A program made the translations under genes and the position numbers. From Shewanella surugensis (GTDB lineage: Bacteria > Pseudomonadota > Gammaproteobacteria > Enterobacterales > Shewanellaceae), in assembly GCF_023284005.1 (NCBI RefSeq), contig NZ_JAKIKS010000034.1, positions 1 to 45,212 of the forward strand: DNA of 45,212 nucleotides, written 5' to 3'. The first letter of the stretch is position 1, and each line of letters begins with the position of its first letter. Positions 18,348-27,057 of this stretch are shown here, piece by piece. The notes under the pieces were generated by a model, which saw only the letters and a program-made list of their open reading frames with translations, was not told where the DNA came from and searched no databases.

Positions 18348-19604
18348 TTAAGGCGTTTTGATTAAAGAGGGTTGGGAGCGGATGATAAATTCTTCTATGT
18401 GGGTAAAGGCATCTTTATTATTGGGTTCCCAAAAATGCAAATAGGCTTCTTGATAAGCTTCTTTATAGGGCTCACAACAGATAAATGCGTTTTGTTCTGT
18501 ATGGCTGACTTCTTCCCCTCCTTGTTCTATGGCGCTGAGTAGCTCATCAAAAGTGTGGTACTCAGGACCCACTTCAGATAATGCTTCAACATAATCATAA
18601 TTATTTCGACATTGCTCTTGATACTCTTCTTTATCGAATCGATAAAAAATAATAGGAGTTTGGTATTGGAGTGCATCAATGAATAATGATGAATAATCAG
18701 TAATTAATAAATCCACGCTATGCAAAATAGGGTAGACATCTTCCCACTGTGAAATATCGATTACATTCGAATGATTTTCAAATTTTTGAGCTAAATGTGC
18801 TTCATTAGGGTGTAGCCTAAGGAGGAAGATTGATTGGGTTTTAAGCAAATGTTTTGACAATGTTCGCCAATGAAATGCTTGTTGGTAAGGATTTATATTT
18901 GTGTGATTATCTCGCCATGAAGGTGTGTAAAGGATGATCTGACTTTTGGATGTAAAGGCGATATCTATCATATTGAAAATGGCTTGCTTTGATTTTTTTT
19001 GTTCTGGGTATCGAGCGTGAAAATCGGTTCTCGGGTTACCGCTACGTAACAGTGCTTGATGTGATAGTCGAAAAGCACTACTGAAAATATTGTCTGTTAA
19101 TGGGCTGGGACTGAGCATTAAGTCCGGTCTAATGTATTGCTGGTGGTGCAATACAGAATGAAATCGTGGTGATTGATTATCCTGCGGAAGGAAGACTTTT
19201 GATAATGGACCATTAATAATATCAAATTCAATTTTTTTCATGGGTGAGCCATGCCAAAGGTTTATTTTAATTGCACCGTTGGCGAAGTATTGATTGATAT
19301 CACCTATATAGCTATTATAGAAAAAAAATTTTGCAGTAAGAGCGTGATAGATCCCTAATAATGACCAGCGATAATAAGCTTCCATGCCTTGCTTATTGAG
19401 TGTGTTAATTAACTCTCTATTGCCACTGATCCAGATGCTCCTAATAAATTGTGTTTGTTGCCAATGGAGGTATAAATATTTTGTATTATCACATAATCGG
19501 TTTTTATAACTGCCTAATATTGCTTTTTGATGATCCCTTGGTGATAGGTTTGCCAACCCATAGATGATTTTTGTACCAACTCCTTTTAATACTCTGTAAA
19601 TCAT
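18348..19604 (-). CDS. CDP-glycerol glycerophosphotransferase family protein (TagB/TagF-like)
   Basis: A 418-residue GT-B-like transferase of the family that moves glycerol phosphate from CDP-glycerol to a lipid-linked sugar or to a poly-glycerolphosphate chain. The signature NLWHGSPMKKIEFD starts at residue 115, and the CDP-binding region LLITDYSSLFIDALQYQTPI is near 305. The N-terminal 100 residues are variable and could be membrane-associated. It is the last gene of the leftward EPS series, 60 bp after its upstream neighbour. A TagD-type cytidylyltransferase at 34096-34515 would supply CDP-glycerol. In Gram-negatives such genes mark capsules or O-antigens with glycerol phosphate. The acceptor cannot be read from sequence. 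Confidence 0.88.
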   Translation of the reverse strand: MIYRVLKGVGTKIIYGLANLSPRDHQKAILGSYKNRLCDNTKYLYLHWQQTQFIRSIWISGNRELINTLNKQGMEAYYRWSLLGIYHALTAKFFFYNSYIGDINQYFANGAIKINLWHGSPMKKIEFDIINGPLSKVFLPQDNQSPRFHSVLHHQQYIRPDLMLSPSPLTDNIFSSAFRLSHQALLRSGNPRTDFHARYPEQKKSKQAIFNMIDIAFTSKSQIILYTPSWRDNHTNINPYQQAFHWRTLSKHLLKTQSIFLLRLHPNEAHLAQKFENHSNVIDISQWEDVYPILHSVDLLITDYSSLFIDALQYQTPIIFYRFDKEEYQEQCRNNYDYVEALSEVGPEYHTFDELLSAIEQGGEEVSHTEQNAFICCEPYKEAYQEAYLHFWEPNNKDAFTHIEEFIIRSQPSLIKTP

Positions 19605-19664
19605 ATCGTTTTTAAATTCCCTGTTTTTAACGTTAGTATCTTATTATCTTTGAATATAGTCGGT

Positions 19665-21101
19665 TTAATAAATTTGTGGGGAGTTAATCATAGAACGCCA
19701 AATTAATGATAAGTATTTCTTTCTTCCTTGTGTTTGTTTAAACGTATTTTCAATTAAGTCTTTTTCCTCTTCAGGTGCATCAGGAGAAACAAATAATTGT
19801 ACCGGGCCAAATAAGCCATATTTTAAATTATGTTGGTGATTTACTTTAAATTCTTCAATTGTGGACTTTGGATCATGACCAAAGAGATCTAGCTTTCCAC
19901 TGATAACATGCATGAGTTGGGGGAGCCTCGAAAGTAAGGGCGAATCAAGCGACCATTTCCAGCTGTGAAGTTTATGACCCTCATTATCGATGATTGATTG
20001 GCGAATAAAGGTTTTTTTCTGAGCTGTAAATAGCGATAAACAGAATAATAAAGGAGATACTGATCCTGTTATCAATAAAAGCAATAAGGCGATTAATCGA
20101 GTCTTGTAGGGGATTTTGTTATTTTGTTGTTGAGTTGTATTGAGGGTAATTAAAACGGGATCGTCAATACGGATATAAGTATTATTCTTTGGTGAAATAA
20201 GCAGATCTTGGCATATGATAGTGTCTTTTATTTTTAAACCTTTACCTACATATGTATTTGGGAAAATAAGACTGTTTTCTATTTGACATTGAGGCTCTAT
20301 AAGACAGTTAGTGCCGATCACAATACTGTCTTTGAGTTTGGTCGTGTTATCAATTAATGTTGATGAGCCTATGATACCATTGGAATTTTGAGTGTGTATC
20401 AAGCTTATATCTGTTTTAGCACCGACATAAAATTCTTTTTTAGATGGACTACTCGTGGCGTGTTTTCTTCCTGTTGGTATTATATTGGCTACCCGTAAAT
20501 TAGCGATATCCAAATTGGCTTGCATAATAGAGTGAAAGCTATCTAGCATATAACATTGACCATGTAATATTTGAGTGACTGTTGTTTGCGCTGTTTGATA
20601 GATATTATCTTCGATTTGTTCATTATTATTTGAAAAAGGCCAGTTAATATGGCCGATAAAATGCTTGGCGGGAGGAAGCAATAATAGTCCCGCTTTTTTA
20701 TTATTCATTTTAGCTTGCACGAAGGCTTCAGGGACGTTTTGACTAAAATGAATAAATTTTTTAATACATGGGCTTCTTAATATATCTCCGCGTATTAACA
20801 ATAAGGGCTCATTCATATTGATAGAGAGTTTTTGAAGTACAGTTTGTGTTGATTCTTGAGAGTGACTGAGAAAGTAGTCGATGTTGAGGCCCCATTTGGC
20901 CCCATTTTTGACGTGGGACTCAATTTGGCTGGCATGATCTGAAATGACAAGTTTGATATCAGTGATATCACTATCGAATAAATCTTCTAATGTATAGTCA
21001 ATAACCGCTTTATTACCGATAGGCAATAGTGCTGGACAATAGTATTCATTAAGAGGAGCAATTTCGTTACCATGACGGTTTGCAAAAATAATGGCTTTCA
21101 T
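19665..21101 (-). CDS. Nucleotidyltransferase-like/hexapeptide protein with a degenerate sugar-transferase tail
   Basis: A 478-residue protein. Residues 1-220 resemble NDP-sugar pyrophosphorylases (PALLPIGNKAVIDYTLEDL; LLLIRGDI), but the usual Gly-rich loop GxGTRLxPLT is replaced by ANRHGNEIAPLN, so catalysis is doubtful. Residues about 225-315 have hexapeptide-repeat character (IIGSSTLIDN, NCLIEPQCQI, TYVGKGLKI). A membrane segment near 335-360 and a C-terminal part like a bacterial sugar transferase follow (LSRLPQLMHVISGKLDLFGH), lacking the Asp-Glu pair of active enzymes. The open frame reaches 21134, but ATG 21101 has GGAG nine bases upstream and avoids overlap with the previous gene. It may be a scaffold or regulator for the neighbouring phosphoglycosyltransferase. 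Confidence 0.75.
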   Translation of the reverse strand: MKAIIFANRHGNEIAPLNEYYCPALLPIGNKAVIDYTLEDLFDSDITDIKLVISDHASQIESHVKNGAKWGLNIDYFLSHSQESTQTVLQKLSINMNEPLLLIRGDILRSPCIKKFIHFSQNVPEAFVQAKMNNKKAGLLLLPPAKHFIGHINWPFSNNNEQIEDNIYQTAQTTVTQILHGQCYMLDSFHSIMQANLDIANLRVANIIPTGRKHATSSPSKKEFYVGAKTDISLIHTQNSNGIIGSSTLIDNTTKLKDSIVIGTNCLIEPQCQIENSLIFPNTYVGKGLKIKDTIICQDLLISPKNNTYIRIDDPVLITLNTTQQQNNKIPYKTRLIALLLLLITGSVSPLLFCLSLFTAQKKTFIRQSIIDNEGHKLHSWKWSLDSPLLSRLPQLMHVISGKLDLFGHDPKSTIEEFKVNHQHNLKYGLFGPVQLFVSPDAPEEEKDLIENTFKQTQGRKKYLSLIWRSMINSPQIY

Positions 21102-21120
21102 AATGTAATCTCCGTATTGA

Positions 21121-23091
21121 CTAGTAAGCTCCACGTGAAAATATAACGGCTGGTATGGTTTTTATCATCAACCATAAATCAGCGAGTAAAGATTGTTTAT
21201 AGATATAATCGGTATCGAGATCGACTTGTCGTTCAAAGGGAATATGGGAGCGGCCAGAGACTTGCCAAATACAGGTGATCCCTGGTTTGATACTGAGCCT
21301 AGTTCTATGTCTAAGGTTATATCGTTCAACTTCTGAAGGTAATGCTGGTCTTGGACCAACAATGGACATTTCTCCTTTGAGGACATTCCACAGTTGAGGA
21401 AGTTCATCAATAGATGTTTTTCGAATAATTTTACCAATGAAGGTGATGCGAGGATCTTGTTTCATTTTAAAGATCACTCCGCCTTGTATTTCATTGTTTA
21501 AGGTTTTTAATCGTTCATCAGCGTCTTGATACATAGAACGGAACTTCCATAAAATAAAAGGTTGGTTGTCTTTACCCGCCCTTTGCTGTGAGAAAAGTAC
21601 TTTTCCGGGAGATTCGAGGCGAATAAGCAAAGCAATAATGACGAATACAGGGCTGAATAATATTAATGCTGTAGAGGAAACGATAATATCTAATGTACGC
21701 TTGTTTAGTCTATTTAACTGTTGGACGGTTTGGTGACGCAATCGACGTGCTTGAGCTTTTTTAGGGTTAAAATCAAAGTCAATGATGGATTGTTCTTGTT
21801 TTAGTAAGGTTCTTTGGGCTTTGTTATTTATAAACTGTTGACCATGACGGATGAGAGATAGTTCTTTCCAAGCTCTGACTAAAAAGAGGGGATTACCGAT
21901 AATATAGCGTTTCCACATGCGTTTAGGTTCTTGTATTAATCGATAAACCCACTCCATTCCTAGTTGTCTAACCCATAAAGGTGCACGTTTGATGCTTTCC
22001 GAATAAAAGTCAAAGAGTCCCCCCACACCAATAGCGACACCCACATTAAGCTGTGACTGAAATTTTTGGATCCATAATTCTTGTGTCGGTACTCCCATCG
22101 CGACTAATAATACTGCAGCACCAGATTGATTGATTTTATTTATTATTTCATCATGTGTTGCGCTGTTCTCTTGGTGGTAAAAACCATCTTGGGTACCTGC
22201 AATGATTAAATTAGGATATTGTTTTTGCATATTTATTGCGGCATCGTTGGCGACACCCGATGTCCCTCCCAGTAAGAAAAGGGGTAATTTTTGTGCCGCT
22301 AACTGTTCACATAAATGAGGGAACATGTCGGTGCCGTTTAAATTATCTTGTAACGCAACGCCTTTCCACATAGTGGTAATGCGCACACCGATACCGTCAG
22401 CATACACCTGTTGGCATTCTTGTAGACATTGTCTGTAATGAGGGTTATGGATGCTGATGTTAAAACAATCTGCGTTAACGAAAGCGAGTTGGTGTACTGT
22501 TTTTGTTGGTTCTTTAGCGAATGTAATAATTCTGTTTATTAACTCTTGCATTTTGATATTAATTAAATCGATGCCAAACAGTGATATTTTTGGGACTGCT
22601 TGTTTTGGATTATTAGTCATGAACATTAATAATAGGTAAATAGAGCATGATCTCATCAGGGCGCAACAATAAGCCGTCACACTTTTACAAGCTTGCTCCA
22701 TGGTTTTATTTTTGGCTTCGAAATTTATTCCCATGATTTCATTTATACTGTAAAACGACATCAGACCCGATTTTATGATGAGATTTGGCGCGGGTTCGAA
22801 ATTAAAATAGATTCTATCACCCAGAACACTAATGTCGCCGATTAACAGGTTAAGTAATTGGGGTATTTGCTTGAATCGACTATTTCCAGTAAATTGATAC
22901 AGTGAAATAATTTTGTTATTGATTCCATAAATATGTACGTGCTCAATACATTTACCGTATTGCCATGTTATTTTTATCCATAGAGCAATAAAAAGTGGCA
23001 TGGTGAATGCGATTAAGACTATCGCCATGATGATATCAATCATACGACTGACATAAATGACTCGTTTGGGGATCGTATTTGTTATTACCAT
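21121..23091 (-). CDS. PGT-like / WecG-TagA-CpsF glycosyltransferase / bacterial sugar transferase multidomain protein
   Basis: A 656-residue multidomain enzyme. Residues about 8-160 are a degenerate sugar-transferase-like unit (RMIDIIMAIVLIAF membrane helix; RFKQIPQLLNLLIGDISVLG without the Asp-Glu pair). Residues about 170-400 are a WecG/TagA/CpsF GT26 domain (FVNADCFN, YADGIGVRITTMW, LGGTSGVANDAA, GVGGLFDFYS). Residues about 470-656 are a complete phosphoglycosyltransferase (RTLDIIVSSTALILFSPVF, WKFRSM, TSIDELPQLWNVLKGEMSIV, GPRP). It should place the first sugar phosphate on undecaprenyl phosphate and add a second residue. The frame stays open to a TTG at 23238, but ATG 23091 has AGGAG five bases upstream and lies downstream of a sigma54 promoter, so I start there. 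Confidence 0.88.
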   Translation of the reverse strand: MVITNTIPKRVIYVSRMIDIIMAIVLIAFTMPLFIALWIKITWQYGKCIEHVHIYGINNKIISLYQFTGNSRFKQIPQLLNLLIGDISVLGDRIYFNFEPAPNLIIKSGLMSFYSINEIMGINFEAKNKTMEQACKSVTAYCCALMRSCSIYLLLMFMTNNPKQAVPKISLFGIDLINIKMQELINRIITFAKEPTKTVHQLAFVNADCFNISIHNPHYRQCLQECQQVYADGIGVRITTMWKGVALQDNLNGTDMFPHLCEQLAAQKLPLFLLGGTSGVANDAAINMQKQYPNLIIAGTQDGFYHQENSATHDEIINKINQSGAAVLLVAMGVPTQELWIQKFQSQLNVGVAIGVGGLFDFYSESIKRAPLWVRQLGMEWVYRLIQEPKRMWKRYIIGNPLFLVRAWKELSLIRHGQQFINNKAQRTLLKQEQSIIDFDFNPKKAQARRLRHQTVQQLNRLNKRTLDIIVSSTALILFSPVFVIIALLIRLESPGKVLFSQQRAGKDNQPFILWKFRSMYQDADERLKTLNNEIQGGVIFKMKQDPRITFIGKIIRKTSIDELPQLWNVLKGEMSIVGPRPALPSEVERYNLRHRTRLSIKPGITCIWQVSGRSHIPFERQVDLDTDYIYKQSLLADLWLMIKTIPAVIFSRGAY

Positions 23092-23136
23092 ATTAACTCC
23101 TGCATAGGATCTCATCCAATGGTTTAACAGATGATA

Positions 23137-23152
23137 TGCATAGGGTGTGCCA
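23137..23152 (-). promoter_or_regulatory. Sigma54 (RpoN) promoter
   Basis: On the minus strand TGGCACACCCTATGCA matches TGGCAC-G-N4-TTGCW: the -24 half is perfect, the -12 half is ATGCA, and GG-N10-GC spacing is exact. Transcription would begin near 23126, 35 bases before ATG 23091, leaving room for AGGAG at 23097-23101. A sigma54 activator gene lies in the same locus (36790-38274). Confidence 0.72.
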
Positions 23153-23220
23153 ATATTTAACTTTTTGTTTATCTGTTGTTTTCTGTTTTTATCGTTATTT
23201 AAGTTACTTACTTTTGCGTT

Positions 23221-23238
23221 TTGCACTGCACTTTGCAA
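23221..23238. promoter_or_regulatory. Candidate enhancer (LuxO-like) site upstream of the sigma54 promoter
   Basis: TTGCACTGCACTTTGCAA contains CTGCA-CTT-TGCAA (23226-23238), one mismatch from the LuxO site TTGCA-N3-TGCAA as I remember it, plus an extra TTGCA half. It lies about 105 bp upstream of the predicted start of transcription, a normal distance for a sigma54 activator. The locus encodes a LuxO-type activator. Confidence 0.5.
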
Positions 23239-23342
23239 TTTTACTTTTCACGGAAGAAAAGAGAAAGTGGGACGATATGAGGAGGATTATATGACTTTGA
23301 AAATATATAATCTGTTTACTATAAATAAAAATTTTGTGAATT

Positions 23343-24368
23343 TTATGCTTCATCACGTTTTATTTTGAGCTTTTGAAGGTTTCCAATCACATAGTGGCCT
23401 AATTTTTCACAGTATTTGTAAACCGAAAGTGGAAGGCAGTAAAGCATGTAGGCCGCCATTAGAGTTGCAAGTGTTCTGCCTGTTTCGTTTTTTAAAATTG
23501 AAGGGGCAAGATATAAGGCCTGATTGACAAGACGGACAGCGGTTTTACCATCGTCGTTGCGTATTGCTTGACGGGCTAAGTATCGGAGTTGATAAGCTCT
23601 GGCTTTATGTTCAACATCTTTGAGTAATTCAGGTGCAAATAGCCTTGCTTTATCGATCATTTTTTCCCATGAAGCGAGTTGTTTCTTAAAATTGGATGAT
23701 AACCCCTGATGATTTAAACGATAATAAGTGAGAGGGGCTGAAAGGCCTTCTATTTGCCACTGAGTCGTTGCAACGATCCTGAGCCAACATTCAATATCTT
23801 CTGATTGTCTGAAGCTTTCATCAAAATAACACCATTGATCAGGGCTTTCAGTGGCTGATATGAAGGCAATATCATCAAACGTGATTTTTCTGACGACGGG
23901 CGCGGAGCCGTTACCGACGGGATTACGGCATAATAAATGTGCAGCATCGATATCGATTAATTGTGGCATTTGATAAATATTGAGGATATGCCCCTCATAA
24001 TCCATAAAAGCGGATCGAGAAAAACTAATACCAATATCATCATTATTGTCAAGGTGTGTCACATGGGACTGTAGTTTGTCTTGGTGCCAGGCATCATCAG
24101 AGTCAAGAAAAGCGAGGTATTTCCCTTTAGCATGACGAATCCCCGTATTTCTTGCGGCGGCAAGGCCTTTGTTGCATTCATGATTGACAATAACAATGCG
24201 TTTATCGGTAAATTTTTGACATAATTGGAGACTATTATCGGTTGAACAATCATTGATGATGATGAGTTCAAAGTCTGTAAAACTTTGGGTTAGCACAGCA
24301 TTTATGGCCTGAGTGACAAATTTTTCAACGTTATAAACAGGCATAATGACTGATATTTTAGGCATCAT
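23343..24368 (-). CDS. Family 2 glycosyltransferase
   Basis: A 341-residue GT-A enzyme: KISVIMPVYNVEKFVTQAIN at the N-terminus, INDCSTDNS for nucleotide binding, and FLDSDDAW near residue 90 as the DxD metal site. RQSEDIECWLRI near 190 is the acceptor-side ED motif. The C-terminal 100 residues are helical with a weakly hydrophobic segment that may touch the membrane. It is the only free-standing GT2 in the locus, so it probably adds one sugar of the repeat unit on the cytoplasmic face. ATG-ATG at 24368 follows AAGGAG and overlaps the end of the wzx gene by 11 bp. Confidence 0.92.
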   Translation of the reverse strand: MMPKISVIMPVYNVEKFVTQAINAVLTQSFTDFELIIINDCSTDNSLQLCQKFTDKRIVIVNHECNKGLAAARNTGIRHAKGKYLAFLDSDDAWHQDKLQSHVTHLDNNDDIGISFSRSAFMDYEGHILNIYQMPQLIDIDAAHLLCRNPVGNGSAPVVRKITFDDIAFISATESPDQWCYFDESFRQSEDIECWLRIVATTQWQIEGLSAPLTYYRLNHQGLSSNFKKQLASWEKMIDKARLFAPELLKDVEHKARAYQLRYLARQAIRNDDGKTAVRLVNQALYLAPSILKNETGRTLATLMAAYMLYCLPLSVYKYCEKLGHYVIGNLQKLKIKRDEA

Positions 24369-25707
24369 TTGGGAGCTCCTTTCCCATTTTGCTTATTTTT
24401 TTATCTTGTTGTCTAATAAGAAAATAAGTGAAAGAGGGTAATGTAATGAAATAGCATATCAGACTGGCTAGGGCTATGGCTTGTAATCCCCATAAGCTGG
24501 CAACGCTGATGCATACCACCAGTAATAAGGTTAATACAATATTGGCTTTTAGGTTTAAGGGTGCTTGATTGTTACTAAGTAAAAATTGACTGACCGCTTC
24601 CCCAAGTGGTCTGACAAGCCCGCTTAAACACAGCATGATAAAGATAGGCAATGCGCCAGCCGTTAGCCATTTTTCGCCGTATACGAGGGGAAGATACCAA
24701 GGTGCGAGTGATGTTTGTAGGACAATGATGGGTACTGTTAGCATCATGATAAATTTTAGTGAGAGGCGAAATTTTTGTTGTAGTGTTTCTTGACTTGGCT
24801 GACAGAGGTGAGAATAGAGGGCGGTACCATAACTTTGAATAATCCCTAGGCTGATCCCTAAACTGGCATTGAATGCGAAAAAATAAATGCCTAAGGCTTC
24901 GACCCCTAAGAAGTAGCCTACTAATAAGTAATCAACATTTTGTCTAAAAGCGAGAGTGATATCGCTGAGTCCTACGGGGATCCCAAATTTAAGAATGGCT
25001 TTGGTAGAATAAGCTGTTTTTTGTTCGGTTTTGTGTGTTACAGGTAAAGCAGGAGATAAATTTGGGGTGTGTATTGGTGTCTGAGAAGGAAGAGGGTTTT
25101 GATATCGATGGATCCATAACCACACAAAGGTGACGATGACCTTGGGGATGATAATGGCCCAAATTCCGAGTCCGATTAACGCTAATATTGTTGTCAATAA
25201 CCCATCAATGACGGTTTGCCATAACACGGCTCTACCGACGATACGCATGCGGTTTTGACGTAAATTCAACGCAACATGTAGCATGCCGAAGGGAAGAATT
25301 AAGTAACTTATTGCCATTAACAGCATGGGTAAAATGAAGTGATTACTCTGATAATAATAAGCGAGTAGGAAGCTCAATAAGCTCATGACTAAAAAAGCGG
25401 TAATGCTTGATGCCCAGTTAATTTTATTTGCGTTTGGTAAAGCCTTAATAAAGTCAGTTTCACTTAGTTTGATTAAAGCTGCTGTTGTGAGACGCCGAAG
25501 AGGGGTACAAATTAATTCAAAACTGGTTAAAATGATGGCGATTTGACCAAAATTTTCAGGTGTTAATAATCGAGCGATGATGATGCTCGACATCAGCCTA
25601 ACAACGCGTCCCATTATCTGCGCAGAACCTAGCCAAAATAAGCTTTTTCCAAGTATGTTATGACTACGTGATTGGAAAGATATAGGCCATTTAAAAAATT
25701 TAGGCAT
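24358..25707 (-). CDS. wzx: Polysaccharide flippase of the MOP/Wzx type
   Basis: A 449-residue polytopic inner-membrane protein with about 12-14 hydrophobic segments. The start GKSLFWLGSAQIMGRVVRLM with SSIIIARLLTPENFGQIAII is typical of Wzx/PST oligosaccharide exporters, which turn undecaprenyl-linked repeat units to the periplasm. A basic, Pro-rich cytoplasmic loop (PLPSQTPIHTPNLSPALP) lies in the middle. Gene symbol by role, not by orthology. 72 bp after the polymerase gene, overlapping the GT2 gene. Confidence 0.88.
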   Translation of the reverse strand: MPKFFKWPISFQSRSHNILGKSLFWLGSAQIMGRVVRLMSSIIIARLLTPENFGQIAIILTSFELICTPLRRLTTAALIKLSETDFIKALPNANKINWASSITAFLVMSLLSFLLAYYYQSNHFILPMLLMAISYLILPFGMLHVALNLRQNRMRIVGRAVLWQTVIDGLLTTILALIGLGIWAIIIPKVIVTFVWLWIHRYQNPLPSQTPIHTPNLSPALPVTHKTEQKTAYSTKAILKFGIPVGLSDITLAFRQNVDYLLVGYFLGVEALGIYFFAFNASLGISLGIIQSYGTALYSHLCQPSQETLQQKFRLSLKFIMMLTVPIIVLQTSLAPWYLPLVYGEKWLTAGALPIFIMLCLSGLVRPLGEAVSQFLLSNNQAPLNLKANIVLTLLLVVCISVASLWGLQAIALASLICYFITLPSFTYFLIRQQDKKISKMGKELPNDA

Positions 25708-25779
25708 TCCTTTACCTCAAATTGACTAGCTTATTAAGCTGAATGTGAAGACGTTTATAATGGATAAGCATTCTATGTG

Positions 25780-27057
25780 TTACTTCCTCGATTTTGATTT
25801 ATCATCTTGGTTTTTTTCTGCAATTTCTTTATGGGCAATACCCAAAATAATCAGGCCGGGCCAATAAAGGTAGGCTAAAGTTTCTAAATTTTCGCCGAAT
25901 GTATATAAGAATAGTTGAATAAGAAAGGCAAAGGCGACTTGGATGGTAGTTGAATAGGCAATGGCGCATATTAATGTAATAAAGCTGACAATAAAGGGAG
26001 TCGTCAGGGAAATGGCACCGATGATGCCTTTAACAAAGAGTAGTCCATACCAAGTATGATGCGTACCAATGGGCATGAATTCCACTAAGTGGGGGCCTTT
26101 TTCTACGATACCATGGCCCCAGGTTATCGCTTCATTGTACCAACGCTGCATTGCGATATCGCCTAAGTGTTTTCTGACTCGGGTGGATCCTGCTCTGGCT
26201 GCTTTGAATGCCCCTAATGTTTGCTCAATCTTCTCGATGAATTGCACACCGAATATGCCTATAATGAGTACAAAAGGACTGGCGATAAAGTAAAGGTAAG
26301 GCGATTTATACCAACGAATTAAACCAAAATAGGCCATCAAAATAAGGTAGCAGGCTAAGGCTAGTCGGGATTGCGATATTAAGATCATCAGCAGACTGCC
26401 TACATAGCCACACCAACGATAAGCTTTACTTTTTTCTTGGGTGGCAAAAATATAAAATAAATTAGCTACCATGCCTAGGGCGGGGGCCCAAGGAGTAAAT
26501 AATCGCCATCTAGGTATCCCGCTACTAGGATCAATTTCATAGAGTGTGACCGTGAAGTATTCGGGTCCCGAACCGCCTAAAATACGCAGTGGAGAGGTGT
26601 ATAGCGTGGCGGGTAATTTTAAAATCCATGCCATAAAGAAAAATGGCATGAGAATAATGGTGTGTTTGCAGACAATACAGGTGGCGCGGTATATTATGTG
26701 GGGCCTGATATTAAGCGAACCTATTAAGGGAAATAATGCAATGAGTGCCCAACCTTTGGCCCACCCTATGCTGGATTTTATCAGTTTAGGGATGCCTAAC
26801 TGGTAATCTAAATGTCCGATCACGAGTGCGAGTAACATGACTAACATGCCTAAACACCAACATTGATTCGCGAAACTGAAAGTAAAGCTCTGCTTATCAA
26901 CCATTATTCGTTTTAACATTCTCAAAAAAAGGACCCAGCCAATGATGGGGGCAACAAAATACATGGCGCCGATCACCCAAAAAGCATAGGTCCAGATAAT
27001 ACTATGCCAGACTAATCGTTCGTCAGAATTTTCCGGAGTATAGGTTTGCGGATCCAT
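25780..27057 (-). CDS. wzy: Wzy-like polysaccharide polymerase / O-antigen ligase-family membrane protein
   Basis: A 425-residue protein with about ten membrane segments and a longer periplasmic loop near residues 280-330 (GSTRVRKHLGDIAMQRW ... WGHGIVE ... GTHHTWYG), as in Wzy/WaaL proteins, where an Arg-rich stretch and a late His-containing loop are usual. Wzy joins repeat units at the periplasmic side. Assignment rests on topology, the loop and position between the chain-length gene and wzx, since these polymerases have little sequence identity. The ATG overlaps the preceding gene by 46 bp and has no clear ribosome-binding site; a later start is possible. Confidence 0.75.
   Translation of the reverse strand: MDPQTYTPENSDERLVWHSIIWTYAFWVIGAMYFVAPIIGWVLFLRMLKRIMVDKQSFTFSFANQCWCLGMLVMLLALVIGHLDYQLGIPKLIKSSIGWAKGWALIALFPLIGSLNIRPHIIYRATCIVCKHTIILMPFFFMAWILKLPATLYTSPLRILGGSGPEYFTVTLYEIDPSSGIPRWRLFTPWAPALGMVANLFYIFATQEKSKAYRWCGYVGSLLMILISQSRLALACYLILMAYFGLIRWYKSPYLYFIASPFVLIIGIFGVQFIEKIEQTLGAFKAARAGSTRVRKHLGDIAMQRWYNEAITWGHGIVEKGPHLVEFMPIGTHHTWYGLLFVKGIIGAISLTTPFIVSFITLICAIAYSTTIQVAFAFLIQLFLYTFGENLETLAYLYWPGLIILGIAHKEIAEKNQDDKSKSRK

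Noticed and set aside
23147..23368. 73-codon plus-strand frame with a hydrophobic start across the PGT-TagA promoter
   Set aside because: It runs antisense through the promoter and the leader region, has no ribosome-binding site at its own first ATG, and looks like a by-product of AT-rich sequence; only the inner AGGAGG-ATG is kept as a minor note.
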